Shown: positions 9,762 to 19,069, counted from the stretch's first letter. The stretch: 64,000 nt of DNA from Flavobacterium sp. LC2016-01 (GCF_009711135.1 NZ_WMIC01000004.1:124001-188000); one strand, 5' to 3'. Notes: a model not told the origin generated them from the letters alone. Made by a program: numbers and translations.

Positions 9762-9936
9762 ATGGAGAACATTGGAAATCCTGGGCAGGCCGGACGAAAG
9801 GAAACTGAAATCCTGCATGACCCTGTTTGGACTGCTGCCTGATACGCCAGAATATTTTGGGAAGGTGCTTGAGAAATATTACAATGGAGGGCAGGACGAA
9901 AAGACACTGCAGATTCTAAAAGAATCCGGCAGCTAA
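9762..9936 (+). pseudogene. Broken second copy of the DUF1810 gene
   Basis: The region keeps the upstream sequence (about 9732-9761) and start context ATGGA of the intact gene at 664, then jumps to its last 165 bases: 9772-9936 matches 934-1098, ending at a homologous TAA. By hand alignment 145 of 165 bases agree (about 88 percent). About 260 bases are missing. That is not a multiple of three, so translation from ATG 9762 is out of frame with the conserved tail (LEILGRP...SCMTLFGLLPD...). Homology continues a further 35 bases or so past the stop. It is a deleted paralogue that marks the right border of the defence module. Confidence 0.85.
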
Positions 9937-9986
9937 AAAACATTTTTCTTTTGCCCTGCCTCAAGAAAAACTATAAGCGTACAAGG

Positions 9987-11975
9987 TTATTTTTCTTTTT
10001 TGAGAACCAGGGATGAAAGTGCCGGGCTTTTGATTATTCGTTCCATTTCGCTGTGGATTATTTCCTGAATCTCAATTTTGATCTGAAGATAATTTTTCTG
10101 GACGATCACATTATCAATTGTACGTATGACCGGAATTTCTTTGTAGTTATCCGTTTCTTTTTTGATCTTTTCGTGGTCGTTGATGATCTCGCAGTGGAAG
10201 GTTTTAAGCTCAATCTTGCAGTCCGGGTTATCGGCTGTCATCCCTACAAATTCCCCCGAACTCAGCGAAGAAATCTTCGACGGCGGCACTGCGGATTCGA
10301 GCTGTCTTGAACGGCTGATGGAGGTGTCGCTGCTGTTGATGGAAAGGCTTTCTCGGTCCTGCATTATCTTTCCGAATCGTTCCGAGAGCTGTTTGGCTGT
10401 ATCCCCGCTGACCTGTCCGCAGACGATGTTTCCCACTATGTTAATGATCACATCGGCCTGTTCGCGCCCATAGTCCTTACGAAGCTGGCTGAAGTCCTGA
10501 ATCCCCAAACAGGTGCTCACCCTGTTGCTTCTCGCCGTTGCAATCAGGCTGTCAATATTGTTGAGATAGATAGTGGGAAATTCGTCAAAAACAAGGCTGC
10601 TTTTAAGCTTTCCCTTCTGGTTTACCTGCTTGATAAGACGGCTGACAAAAAGGGAAAGCACCGCTCCGTAAGTCTGTATTTTCTGCGGATTGTTTCCCAT
10701 TGAAACAATTTTCGGATCTGACGGGTTATTAATATCGAGCGTAAAATCACTGCCTGACAGCACGTAATAAAGCTGCGGGGAGGAGAGTTTTGCCAGTGAG
10801 ATCTTGGCCGAGGCAATCTGCCCCTCCAGCTGGTCGACTGCCTCATTTAGGAATGCGCTGACAAAGGGATTGATCAGCACTTCGATCTCTTTTTCGGTTC
10901 TCAAAAGCGTGAAAAGACTCTCGTAATCTGTCTGGATCATTTCTATGACATGGGGCAGGGTGCAGTACTCGCCATCGTTGTATTTTCTAAGATACCATAT
11001 GACTGCGGTAAGGAAATTTATCGGGGATTCCACAAAGAAATCGCCCTGTTTTTTGATCCACTCCCTGTTGAGTCCCATAAGGATGGTGCGTGCAGATTCA
11101 GCTGCGTCTGTAATGTCTGTCATTGCCGTCGGATCAAGGGGGTTGCATCGGTGTGTTCTGGAGAGGTCGTCAAAGTTTATGATATAAAATTTTGGCTCCA
11201 CGGCATAAAGATGACGGAATTTCAGCCAGGCATTATAAGCTATAATGGTGAGGTCGTCGAACTTGAAATCATATATGAACATGCAAAAGCCCTTAGCGAT
11301 GTGCTGGGTGATGACATGGCGGATTACGAAGTATGATTTTCCAGAGCCGGGGGTACCGGGAACCAGAATGCCGCGGAAAGGATTTATGATGTTTATCCAG
11401 CTGCGGCGCACTTTGTTTTTGAGGTGATAACGGGCAGGAAGATTAACGGAATATTCATTTTCAATCAGCCTTTCCTCCTGCGGGAAAGTTTCATTTTCCT
11501 TGTTGAAAATATCTGCTGAATCCAGCTTTCTGCGGATAATGCGAGACAGGAGCGTGCCTCCGGAAAGCGTGGTCAGATAGCCCAAAGAACACAGTGATAT
11601 ATATACTGCAGCACATATCCCAGTATCCAAAAACAAGGCAAAAGCCAGATAAGAACCAAAGTAAAGCAGCAATCCCAGACTGATATAATAAAATGCTGTC
11701 AAACCTTTTAGCTTTTCATTTTTTCTTCCTCTGGCTCCCATAAGGGAAATAACCAGCAGTGCGAGGGCAAAAAGTTTGGACGTATGGAAGCTGTCCAGAA
11801 GCCCCGTACGATGTATATTCTCCAGTATCCTGCAGGCAAAATCCGGAGCGAGATTCCACTTCCTGAAAGAGAGGAAGCAGTAAAAATAAAAATGAATAAG
11901 CAGCACTGTGATGCTCATCAGTCTTGTCATATCCAAAATTTTTCGAAGCGCCTGTTCATTTTCTCCTGTCTGCAT
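9987..11975 (-). CDS. mobC: Type IV coupling protein, MobC/TraG (VirD4) type
   Basis: 662 residues. The N-terminus has about four hydrophobic segments (residues 18-150, e.g. LFALALLVISLMG and GLLLYFGSYLAFALF). A VirD4-like ATPase follows, with Walker A VPGTPGSGKSYF near residue 205 and Walker B SSLVFDEFPTIYL near 470. A serine-rich insert lies after position 555. Coupling proteins bring the relaxase-DNA complex to the mating channel. In Bacteroidetes elements this gene is called mobC and follows mobA-mobB, as here (19 bases after mobB). Length and topology are normal for the family. Confidence 0.88.
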   Translation of the reverse strand: MQTGENEQALRKILDMTRLMSITVLLIHFYFYCFLSFRKWNLAPDFACRILENIHRTGLLDSFHTSKLFALALLVISLMGARGRKNEKLKGLTAFYYISLGLLLYFGSYLAFALFLDTGICAAVYISLCSLGYLTTLSGGTLLSRIIRRKLDSADIFNKENETFPQEERLIENEYSVNLPARYHLKNKVRRSWINIINPFRGILVPGTPGSGKSYFVIRHVITQHIAKGFCMFIYDFKFDDLTIIAYNAWLKFRHLYAVEPKFYIINFDDLSRTHRCNPLDPTAMTDITDAAESARTILMGLNREWIKKQGDFFVESPINFLTAVIWYLRKYNDGEYCTLPHVIEMIQTDYESLFTLLRTEKEIEVLINPFVSAFLNEAVDQLEGQIASAKISLAKLSSPQLYYVLSGSDFTLDINNPSDPKIVSMGNNPQKIQTYGAVLSLFVSRLIKQVNQKGKLKSSLVFDEFPTIYLNNIDSLIATARSNRVSTCLGIQDFSQLRKDYGREQADVIINIVGNIVCGQVSGDTAKQLSERFGKIMQDRESLSINSSDTSISRSRQLESAVPPSKISSLSSGEFVGMTADNPDCKIELKTFHCEIINDHEKIKKETDNYKEIPVIRTIDNVIVQKNYLQIKIEIQEIIHSEMERIIKSPALSSLVLKKEK

Positions 11976-11994
11976 GCTTATAGTTTTTTATGTG

Positions 11995-13245
11995 TTACTT
12001 ATTATCGGACTGACCTTTTCTTCTTCTTTTTTTCCGTTTGTTTTTAAGCTCTCTAGGAACGTAATCAGACGGAGTTCCGGCGTAAAGCACATCATCAATT
12101 ATCCGCTGTACTTCAGCGGCGGAAATAAAAGAACCCTGCCGGCTTACTGTACTGTCAAGAACAGCAGACTGTTTTCCAAATTCAGCATATCCGCCAAGAC
12201 GCTCAAGGAGTCCTTTGGCCGCATAAGCAGGTCCAAGGCTGCTGCCGTTGAAAATGCATCTGGTGTTATGGTCCACGTAGGTCATGCCGTAGATTACCCC
12301 GTTCTCATTTTTTCTGGCTACGGCGGTTATTCCCTGGTTCGCCAGCCGGGTTTCGAGCTGAGAAAGCGTAATGGAAGGATATTTCAGCAGCAGCAGATCT
12401 ACTGCATTCCGGGTTCTTTTCATGTTTGCCACACGCGCAGTTTTAGCCGCAGCAAAATTAATTTCAAGCCGGGAAAGGGTAGGCTTGGAATAAAAACTGC
12501 TGGCTTTTATCGGAACCCCTACAGCCTTTTTTTTCTCGTCCAAAATTTGGTAGATCAGCCCTTTGTTCTGAAACATTTTTGAATTTTCCTTTCCCATTTC
12601 CGCCTTCACGTTATAGAGGTTCAATACTGCGTTGAGCTCACCCAGTGTGGTGTATTTGTAATGCGGAATGACTGCATTCAATACAGAGCCGATTGCTCTC
12701 TTGGAATCTATTGCGCCGTATTTTATTCTTTCCACATCAATGGCATTAATGGGCGCCTGCCCCTGTTTTTTTCTTGAATCCGCCCGAACCAGATCAAAAG
12801 AAATCTCCAATTCTCTGCGCGCCGTTTCGGACTGGTTTCTTCCGATATTGTGCATATCAATCCTTGAGCCGTCTGCCCTCACATTTATTGTGGCAATATG
12901 GATGTGGGGATGTCGCGCATCGTGATGCTGATAGATAAGATAAGGCTGCAATCCGAATCCAATTTTATCTATATAGGAAGCAGCAATCTGCATGAGTTTT
13001 TCTTTGGATAAGTCCGTATCGGACCGGTCAAAATTCAGTGAGATGTGCACAGCGGACCGCTTCACATTTTCATTGAGCTGGAGCTGTTTTAAAAATACGC
13101 CGAGCTTAAAATTTTCTGACATTTTTTCAAGATCCATTGGATAATTTCCCTCCCCGATACACAAGGCTTTTCCCTCCAAAACTTTGTTCTCATTGTAGGT
13201 GAAGATACCTCTTATCGAGTGCCCTGTGTTTATGACCGCAACCAT
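11995..13245 (-). CDS. mobB: Conjugative relaxase MobB
   Basis: 416 residues. The first 160 form a relaxase/mobilization nuclease domain: an early region with INTGHSIRG and SAVHISLNFDRSD, then the three-His metal site in YQHHDARHPHIHIATINV near residue 105-120. The enzyme nicks oriT and stays on the 5' end of the transferred strand. The C-terminal part is basic, ending in a Lys/Arg-rich tail. It overlaps the end of mobA by 16 bases, which points to translational coupling, and precedes mobC. It belongs to the MOBP-like relaxases of CTnDOT-type elements. Confidence 0.9.
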   Translation of the reverse strand: MVAVINTGHSIRGIFTYNENKVLEGKALCIGEGNYPMDLEKMSENFKLGVFLKQLQLNENVKRSAVHISLNFDRSDTDLSKEKLMQIAASYIDKIGFGLQPYLIYQHHDARHPHIHIATINVRADGSRIDMHNIGRNQSETARRELEISFDLVRADSRKKQGQAPINAIDVERIKYGAIDSKRAIGSVLNAVIPHYKYTTLGELNAVLNLYNVKAEMGKENSKMFQNKGLIYQILDEKKKAVGVPIKASSFYSKPTLSRLEINFAAAKTARVANMKRTRNAVDLLLLKYPSITLSQLETRLANQGITAVARKNENGVIYGMTYVDHNTRCIFNGSSLGPAYAAKGLLERLGGYAEFGKQSAVLDSTVSRQGSFISAAEVQRIIDDVLYAGTPSDYVPRELKNKRKKRRRKGQSDNK

Positions 13246-13622
13246 TTTTGGGCTAGATTTTCAATGTGTTTTTTTATTTCATCCACCAGGGAAAAATATT
13301 TGTTCCTGTCGGATTCAAAAGAAATTACCCATGTTCTGAAATCAGAAATTTCAATTAAGGTGTGGAGTTTTTTGACGCTCTGATTGAAATTATTGCCCAT
13401 GAAATTCAGCTGGGTCCGCAGCATGATAAGCTCCTGCAGCAATTTATCCAGCGACTCATTCCTGTACTTCATTACAATGGGTCTGCGCAGCAGGTTCCTG
13501 CGCACGAAATCACTTCGCTTGCGGCAGGCTGATGCTTTGAAATTCCTGTCAATAAGATTGAATTCTTCATTGGTCAGCCGGATGTGGAGCCATCTGTTTC
13601 TGGTACTGTTTTTATCTTCCAT
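13230..13622 (-). CDS. mobA: Mobilization protein MobA (relaxosome DNA-binding accessory)
   Basis: 130 residues. The N-terminal RWLHIRLTNEEFNLIDRNF and the basic helix after it (SACRKRSDFVRRNLLRRP) look like the ribbon-helix-helix DNA-binding module of relaxosome accessory proteins. The C-terminal half has the MobC-type pattern LLQELIMLRTQLNFMGNNFNQ. It most likely binds oriT beside the relaxase. Its stop overlaps the relaxase start. An upstream 79-residue ORF overlaps its start. Confidence 0.85.
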   Translation of the reverse strand: MEDKNSTRNRWLHIRLTNEEFNLIDRNFKASACRKRSDFVRRNLLRRPIVMKYRNESLDKLLQELIMLRTQLNFMGNNFNQSVKKLHTLIEISDFRTWVISFESDRNKYFSLVDEIKKHIENLAQKWLRS

Positions 13623-13813
13623 GATCTTTTCATTTTCATTGTCTCAATTTCATTCAATCTTAAAGTATCACTGCCCGCGAGTTCCGAGCAGATGGGCAGC
13701 AAGATATCGGTTGTGATACAACCGGACATCTTGCTGACTGCAGAAAACCGCAGTCCGAAAGCTTCGAAAAGGCATTTTTCAGCTTTTTCTAATAGTTGGT
13801 CAATACCTGTCAT
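13574..13813 (-). CDS. Possible small gene upstream of mobA
   Basis: A 79-residue ORF reading leftward into the first 49 bases of mobA in another frame. Residues 1-55 (e.g. LLEKAEKCLFEAFGLRFSAV and TDILLPICSELAGSDTLRLNEIE) look like a real helical protein and not noise, and nothing else occupies the DNA between the putative oriT and mobA. The overlap would allow coupled translation. I do not recognise a family. It could also be a chance ORF. Confidence 0.45.
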   Translation of the reverse strand: MTGIDQLLEKAEKCLFEAFGLRFSAVSKMSGCITTDILLPICSELAGSDTLRLNEIETMKMKRSWKIKTVPETDGSTSG

Positions 13814-13889
13814 ACCTATTAAAATTTATAGAAAGCCCAATTCAGAAGCTGTCTTGGGATTCCAAAAAATGATAATGAACAAGCACTGA

Positions 13890-13990
13890 ATAACTAACTG
13901 AGAGCTAAATTAGAAAAGGCAGACACGCCCTGCAATCCTCCCCAAATTTTGAGTAGGGTAGATAGGGATTATACTTTATAATTTTACGGT
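13890..13990. promoter_or_regulatory. oriT: Candidate oriT region upstream of mobA
   Basis: The gap between the leftward mob genes and the rightward gene at 14022 is where oriT lies in related elements. It holds short inverted repeats: GGCAGACACGCCCTGC at about 13918-13933 and an imperfect pair AATCCTCCCC (from 13935) / GATAGGGATT (to 13971) around a GTAGGG core. No nic site can be named by eye. The call rests on position and local symmetry. Confidence 0.35.
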
Positions 13991-14021
13991 GAGTGAAGTA
14001 TTAATTTTTAAATGATAAATT

Positions 14022-14312
14022 ATGATTACAGCAAATGATGCTGCCAGGGTTTTTGATACGGTGCTGAGTATCCCTGGCATGAATGAGACGATGAAGATGG
14101 ATCTGAAAATTTCACGAAAAAATGTTCTGCTTTTAAGCCATCTGATACAGGACGGGCTGAAGATAAGGGAAGGGTCATCGGTTCTTCTGGAGAGCATAAA
14201 CGAGCAGGGAAAGGAAGAACTGGAGAGTCTCTCTCAAGAGTTCCTGCAGAAAGCAGGACTTATAGAGCTGCATGAAAAACTTGCCGGGATCAGCGCCTCG
14301 ATAAAAGGCTGA
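14022..14312 (+). CDS. Small conserved-looking protein, unknown function
   Basis: 96 residues, helical, charged, no membrane segment or signal. It reads MITANDAARVFDTVLSIPG and ends in a Leu/Glu-rich helix (EELESLSQEFLQKAGLIEL). I do not recognise a family. It reads away from the mob genes across the putative oriT and is followed 23 bases later by a strong terminator, so it is a single-gene transcript. A DNA-binding or regulatory role near oriT is possible but not shown. Confidence 0.6.
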   Translation: MITANDAARVFDTVLSIPGMNETMKMDLKISRKNVLLLSHLIQDGLKIREGSSVLLESINEQGKEELESLSQEFLQKAGLIELHEKLAGISASIKG

Positions 14313-14335
14313 TTCCAAAACAAACACTATTATTA

Positions 14336-14370
14336 AATGCCTGCATGATTCTTACAAAATGCAGGTATTT
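14336..14370 (+). terminator. Intrinsic terminator after the 96-residue gene
   Basis: An 11-bp stem with one G-U pair (14336-14346 with 14359-14369), a 12-base loop and a following T-run (TATTTTTTTT). Confidence 0.8.
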
Positions 14371-14527
14371 TTTTTGATGCCTGTTAAAAAATAAAACTGC
14401 CTGATTTTCAAAGTTTTTAGCTTGATTTTTAAAGTGTTTATGAGAAATTTCGTATATACATTTGCATTGATCATTACCGACAGCATCGGGCACAAAGAAA
14501 CTAGCAGTGAATTTAAAAAGCAAGATT

Positions 14528-16066
14528 ATGACTTTAAGCAGCCGAACAAAATATTACATTACAGAAACCATCTGTCTGCTGTATATACTGCTGTTCATTT
14601 ACGCCTCGGCAAGCAAACTGATGGATTTTCAGCATTTCAGAATCCAGCTGGGTCAGTCGCCTCTGCTCAGCGCTTTTACCGAACAAGTGGCAGTTATTGT
14701 GCCTGTAACCGAGATACTTATCTGCGTGCTGCTTTTGATTCCCAAATACAAGCCTGCGGGGCTTTTCGCAGCCTATGGATTAATGGTTATGTTCACGGCC
14801 TATATTTTTATAATCCTTAACTACACCTCTTTTGTACCCTGCTCGTGCGGCGGCGTGCTGGAGAAGCTGGGCTGGCAGTCTCATCTGATTTTTAATCTGT
14901 TCTTTGTTTTTCTTGCTGTTTTCGGCATAATCCTTCATGGGGGTGGCACGCATAAATTTCACTTTATAAACAAAAAAAAATTAACAGCATTATTTTCTGC
15001 TCTCACAATCAGCAGTATCAGCATAGTTGTCGTGATGTTTCTATTTTCTGAGAATATTATACATTATCATAACAGACTTACCAGACGTTTTCCCCATACC
15101 CCAATTACGCGGACAGGAGTCAATGATTTAAAACTGAATTCCTATTATTTTGCAGGAGCTGATAATTTGCATGTTTATCTTGGTAATTCCACTGCTCCTT
15201 TATCAATTACAGTTCTGAGCAGCAGACTGGTCCAGCTGGAAAAAAGCATGATTGATTTGGATAATAAGGAGCTGCCTTTCAGGGGAGTAAAAATATCGGT
15301 ACGGCCTCCTTATTTTTTTGTTACAGACGGCACGGTTCCATGCATCTTCCGGGGAAAGGTGCGTGATTGGAAAGCGGAACTTGCCAGACAGAAGGGTGAG
15401 TATTTCACCACAGCCGCTGCAATTGATTCAGTAAGGATTGCCGTATTGTCAAACAGCTCGAAAACCGGAGATAATGTATTGGGAATTATTGAAACGGCAG
15501 AGCAGGGCAGAACGATTTTAAATCCTGACATCCTACAGAAGCAGACAGACGGAGTATTTGATACTGACGGTCATCTGCTCTACAGCGAAGGTATGGAAAA
15601 AATCATTTATCTCTATGCATACCGAAACCAGTTTACGATAGCTGACCGCTCGCTGAAAATCATTTCCAGAGGCACTACCATCGACACTATAGCAACAGCA
15701 AAATTAAGTATAGCCAGGGATGTGAAACACGGACAGAGGGAGCTTTCCAAACCTCCTTTGTTTGTAAATAAAAACAGTGCCGTATATAAAAATCTCCTAT
15801 TTGTAAATTCAGCAATACCCGGGCTTTATGAAAACAGCAGAATGTGGAAAGAGGCAAGCATAATTGATGTGTATGATCTTGCCGCAAAAAGTTATCTCTT
15901 AAGTTTTTGCATCTACCATTATGAAGGCATGAAAATGAAAAAATTTGCTGTACAGAATGATCAGTTATACGTACTGGCAGGCAATTATATCATCAGCTAT
16001 AAGATCGACAGTAAAATCACCTCAAAATATATAAAAAATGACACCGACAATCTATTGGCCAAATAG
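14528..16066 (+). CDS. MauE/DoxX-type membrane protein fused to a propeller-like domain
   Basis: 512 residues from ATG 14528 (a GTG 21 bases upstream is an alternative). Residues about 8-150 carry four hydrophobic helices in the MauE/DoxX pattern: YASASKLMDFQHFRIQLGQS, VPVTEILICVLLLIP, and a CSCGG motif near 115-120 that fits a redox-active Cys pair. A fifth helix is near 160-180. The remaining 320 residues look like beta-propeller repeats, similar to BF3164/6-bladed propeller lipoproteins found beside small exported peptides. MauE-type proteins support disulfide formation in periplasmic proteins. The next gene encodes a small Cys-containing exported protein, a plausible client. The fusion reading is by eye. 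Confidence 0.65.
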   Translation: MTLSSRTKYYITETICLLYILLFIYASASKLMDFQHFRIQLGQSPLLSAFTEQVAVIVPVTEILICVLLLIPKYKPAGLFAAYGLMVMFTAYIFIILNYTSFVPCSCGGVLEKLGWQSHLIFNLFFVFLAVFGIILHGGGTHKFHFINKKKLTALFSALTISSISIVVVMFLFSENIIHYHNRLTRRFPHTPITRTGVNDLKLNSYYFAGADNLHVYLGNSTAPLSITVLSSRLVQLEKSMIDLDNKELPFRGVKISVRPPYFFVTDGTVPCIFRGKVRDWKAELARQKGEYFTTAAAIDSVRIAVLSNSSKTGDNVLGIIETAEQGRTILNPDILQKQTDGVFDTDGHLLYSEGMEKIIYLYAYRNQFTIADRSLKIISRGTTIDTIATAKLSIARDVKHGQRELSKPPLFVNKNSAVYKNLLFVNSAIPGLYENSRMWKEASIIDVYDLAAKSYLLSFCIYHYEGMKMKKFAVQNDQLYVLAGNYIISYKIDSKITSKYIKNDTDNLLAK

Positions 16067-16126
16067 CAGGGAACTGATCGAAAACCTGTAAAAGAGTAGA
16101 TCATTAACCATATAAATTTGATTATT

Positions 16127-16384
16127 ATGAAAAATGTTTTTAAAATCGGATTGCCAATGGCAGTGGCAGCACTGGGACTGGCAAGTGCTGCAAGTACCAG
16201 CTCAATATCTGGAGGTTCCAAACCGGTAAATCAGATGGGATACAGACACATTTCAAATCCAGACAGCTGTAATGCTGTGCAGGAATGTGATGAAGACGGT
16301 GAATGGATCTGCAAGGCACCGGATAATGTAACGCAGTTATTTGAACAGGACTGTTTAACTCCGCTTAAGAGAAGCACTCCTTAA
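16127..16384 (+). CDS. DUF6520-type small exported peptide with four cysteines
   Basis: 85 residues. The N-terminal MKNVFKIGLPMAVAALGLAS is a signal-type hydrophobic segment. The mature part contains NQMGYRHISN and then four Cys in the last 45 residues (CNAVQEC, WICKA, QDCL). This is the layout of the DUF6520 family common in Flavobacterium. It lies 60 bases after the MauE-like gene on the same strand and ends 19 bases before a terminator, so the two form a transcript. Disulfide formation with help from the MauE-like neighbour is inferred. I chose ATG 16127 over 16118 because MKN starts the family pattern. Confidence 0.7.
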   Translation: MKNVFKIGLPMAVAALGLASAASTSSISGGSKPVNQMGYRHISNPDSCNAVQECDEDGEWICKAPDNVTQLFEQDCLTPLKRSTP

Positions 16385-16403
16385 TTTGTTAACTTTATAA
16401 ATG

Positions 16404-16441
16404 ATGCCGCCGTAAGTTTTGGCTTACGGCGGCATTTTATT
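16404..16441. terminator. Strong terminator between convergent cargo operons
   Basis: A perfect 13-bp GC-rich stem (16404-16416 with 16423-16435), loop TTTTGG, followed by TTTATTTC. It serves the DUF6520 gene. The A-rich left side is weaker, so termination of the opposite operon here is less certain. Confidence 0.85.
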
Positions 16442-16453
16442 TCTGCAATTAAT

Positions 16454-19069
16454 TTAGTTGTAAGGACTGCTGAACCAGTCTTGTTTTTTTTCATTTTTCA
16501 GATAGCAGTTGAACCACTGCATGATGCGCAGATTTAAATCCGTTGCATTTTCATGTCTTTCCAGCTGATGTTCTTCACCAGGATATATTAAAAGAGTATG
16601 GTCTTTGCCAAGACGTCTGAGTGCCAGATAAAACTCCATGCTGTGCCTTGAATTAACATGCCTGTCTTCTTCTCCCGCCCAGCCAAGCAGAGGCGTGCTG
16701 ACCTGAGAAGCCAGCAGCACAGGAGAATTTTTCAGGTAACTCTGCATGTCATCGTACAGTGATTTTCCAATGCGGAGCTGGTGGTCTTCAGCGCGGAAGA
16801 AATCCGGTCTTCTGAACATAGGGCCTGTATAGAGGTAGGCGCTTACCAGATCGGTCCACGGCGCTCCGGATACTGCCGCGGCAAAGCGGTTGGTCTGCGT
16901 AATAATGAGATCGGTTTCATAGCCTCCGAAAGAATGTCCAATCAGACCGACCTTATCGGGATTTATACTGCCTTGGGCCACAGCTGCATCAACTGCAGAA
17001 AGGACACTCTCGGTGACGGACTTTTTCAGATTGCCAAATTCATAATTGATATCGGGCAGCAGCACAAAATATCCGTTATTGGTATAGTTGTGTATATTGA
17101 ATCCGTCTCCCTCGATCAGTGAAGGATTTATATAATCATTTTTGTAGCCGAACTGGCGTTCATAAATGCGGACTACCAGCGGATATTTTTCTCCCTCCCT
17201 AAAGTCTGAGGGATAGTAAAGTATGCCTTTTGTTTTTACACCGTCTGCATCGTATTCGATTTTTATATTTTTGCTCCAGTAAAAATTCTTCTGCTGGGGA
17301 TTGCTCTGGAAAATTTCTTTTGTTCGGCCATTGTAGATCATGAGCATTGGAGAGGATTGAAAATTCTGCTCCAGATACATGAAAACATCCCTGCCGGAAG
17401 CTTTAGCAATCTGGTTTATTTTTTTGTTTTCCCAGACCATTTCCTTTACACCCGATTTTGAATTCCAGGTGCTCAGACCAGACGCGGGAAGTTCTTTGTC
17501 TGATGATTCCAGAAATAAGTTCCCGTTTAAATCCAGAGCATGCTTATTGGATTCGATTGGGCTGTAAACAGGATCGGAATTAAAGGACTTAATACGGAAA
17601 GACTTTTTTATTTCCCTGCCCGAGGTCAGTCTTTTTTTTGTTTTTCCATCCAGCGAAATCTTCCATAAATCGTACCTGTCGTACAGGATAATTTGTCCGT
17701 CCAGGGTCCATCCGCCAATTCCGTATGGTTTGTCTTCGGAAGGGCGGTTGTTGTCTTCTGAAAAAAAGGAAACAGGAATTTCCTGTGTGATGTTTGCATG
17801 GGAGTTTTTTACGATATCATAAATCCACCAGTGTCCGTTTTTGGCATAACAGAGATAACCTCCGTCAGGCGAGCCCGATGGTTTTTCTTCCATGCTGTAA
17901 TTCCTGACCACGAGGGTTCTATTTCCATCTGCCAGATCAACCGCGTAAAGATCGTAAGGGCAGTGCTGCCTGTTCTGAGGTTCATAAGCAATGGGGTCAT
18001 ATATGAATGCAAATCTATAGTCTGCGCTCAGAAATCCTCGTGCTAATTCCCTGTCTGTAATCTTCGCAAGCGTGTTTTCCTGCACATTCCACAGTGCCAT
18101 TTTATCGCGCATCCTGAGGTCTCCGATAAATTTCCTGTATTCAAATAAAAGTCTGTCTTTTGTATTCCAGATCTGCACTGCTTTGGGATCAATCACATCA
18201 GAGAGCGACTGTTTTTCCTTAAGCCACACAATTACTTTTTTTCCGTCTTTGGAGTGTATCTGCCTGCTGAGAAATGAATCTGCGATATCCATGTCCTTCG
18301 GAAAGCCTGCGGTTGTTTTCGGGTCCAGCACATTAAGCTTATCTGTGCTGACACTGTAATAGAAAAATTTAGAGTAATCTGGGCTGTTATCTGTGAATGA
18401 AATTCCATCTTCCTTCCAGAGCAGTTTTTTAAATGACGAACCGTGTTCTGCCAGCAGTTTTTTTCTAACGATGCCTTTCTGATATAAAATCAGTTCCATC
18501 TGCGAACTGTTATTTTCAGAAGTGCTGAAAGCAATTCCTTTCTGCTCAGGATCAAAACAGTAAGCTGTTATACCCTTTACCTGATATATAATGCTGCCTG
18601 CCCTGTTTCTGATCTCGAGATTATCTTTCTCTGTGGCTGCTTTTGCTACTATTGCGGTAAAATTATGGTCCGCCGAGAAATCAAATGCCTTTACGCCTGA
18701 AATCTTTTGGGTTTTTCCTGTTTTAAGATCACGTAAATGCATGGTGTCTTTTGAGACGCAGGCAAAATGAAATTCTGCATTGAATTTTCCTTCAATTGCA
18801 TCCGGATAGTAATACCTGCGGGTGCCTGCGGTCTTCTGAAGAAAAAGACTGTCGGTGCTGCTGTACTCATAATGCAGACGATAGCTTGCCCAATTTCCTT
18901 TGCTGGAAATTTTATCAGGCACAAGGACGCTCCAAAGTTTATATTGGTCACGGGTTAGCATTCTTTTTTGGCCAGCCTGCCCCGCAGCTGCGGGACAGAT
19001 TACTAACCAAAAAATGAAACAGGTAAACCTGGAAAAAATACTTGATGATATGAATTTAGTAGCTTTCAT
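16454..19069 (-). CDS. S9-family (prolyl oligopeptidase-type) peptidase, exported
   Basis: 871 residues. N-terminal signal (FTCFIFWLVICPAAAGQ), about 560 residues of propeller-like repeats, then an alpha/beta hydrolase domain. The catalytic triad is visible: Ser in GLIGHSFGGY near 714, Asp in GEEDRHVN near 802, His in GEEHQLERHE near 834. Such enzymes cleave peptides, often at proline or dipeptide positions. It overlaps the end of the susD gene by 14 bases and is the third gene of a susC-susD-peptidase operon, so it probably trims peptides imported or captured by the SusCD pair. The active site appears intact. Confidence 0.88.
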   Translation of the reverse strand: MKATKFISSSIFSRFTCFIFWLVICPAAAGQAGQKRMLTRDQYKLWSVLVPDKISSKGNWASYRLHYEYSSTDSLFLQKTAGTRRYYYPDAIEGKFNAEFHFACVSKDTMHLRDLKTGKTQKISGVKAFDFSADHNFTAIVAKAATEKDNLEIRNRAGSIIYQVKGITAYCFDPEQKGIAFSTSENNSSQMELILYQKGIVRKKLLAEHGSSFKKLLWKEDGISFTDNSPDYSKFFYYSVSTDKLNVLDPKTTAGFPKDMDIADSFLSRQIHSKDGKKVIVWLKEKQSLSDVIDPKAVQIWNTKDRLLFEYRKFIGDLRMRDKMALWNVQENTLAKITDRELARGFLSADYRFAFIYDPIAYEPQNRQHCPYDLYAVDLADGNRTLVVRNYSMEEKPSGSPDGGYLCYAKNGHWWIYDIVKNSHANITQEIPVSFFSEDNNRPSEDKPYGIGGWTLDGQIILYDRYDLWKISLDGKTKKRLTSGREIKKSFRIKSFNSDPVYSPIESNKHALDLNGNLFLESSDKELPASGLSTWNSKSGVKEMVWENKKINQIAKASGRDVFMYLEQNFQSSPMLMIYNGRTKEIFQSNPQQKNFYWSKNIKIEYDADGVKTKGILYYPSDFREGEKYPLVVRIYERQFGYKNDYINPSLIEGDGFNIHNYTNNGYFVLLPDINYEFGNLKKSVTESVLSAVDAAVAQGSINPDKVGLIGHSFGGYETDLIITQTNRFAAAVSGAPWTDLVSAYLYTGPMFRRPDFFRAEDHQLRIGKSLYDDMQSYLKNSPVLLASQVSTPLLGWAGEEDRHVNSRHSMEFYLALRRLGKDHTLLIYPGEEHQLERHENATDLNLRIMQWFNCYLKNEKKQDWFSSPYN

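Noticed and set aside
14528..16066. True methylamine-utilization protein MauE
   Set aside because: No methylamine dehydrogenase genes are nearby; only the membrane-domain type is shared, and the C-terminal propeller is not part of MauE.
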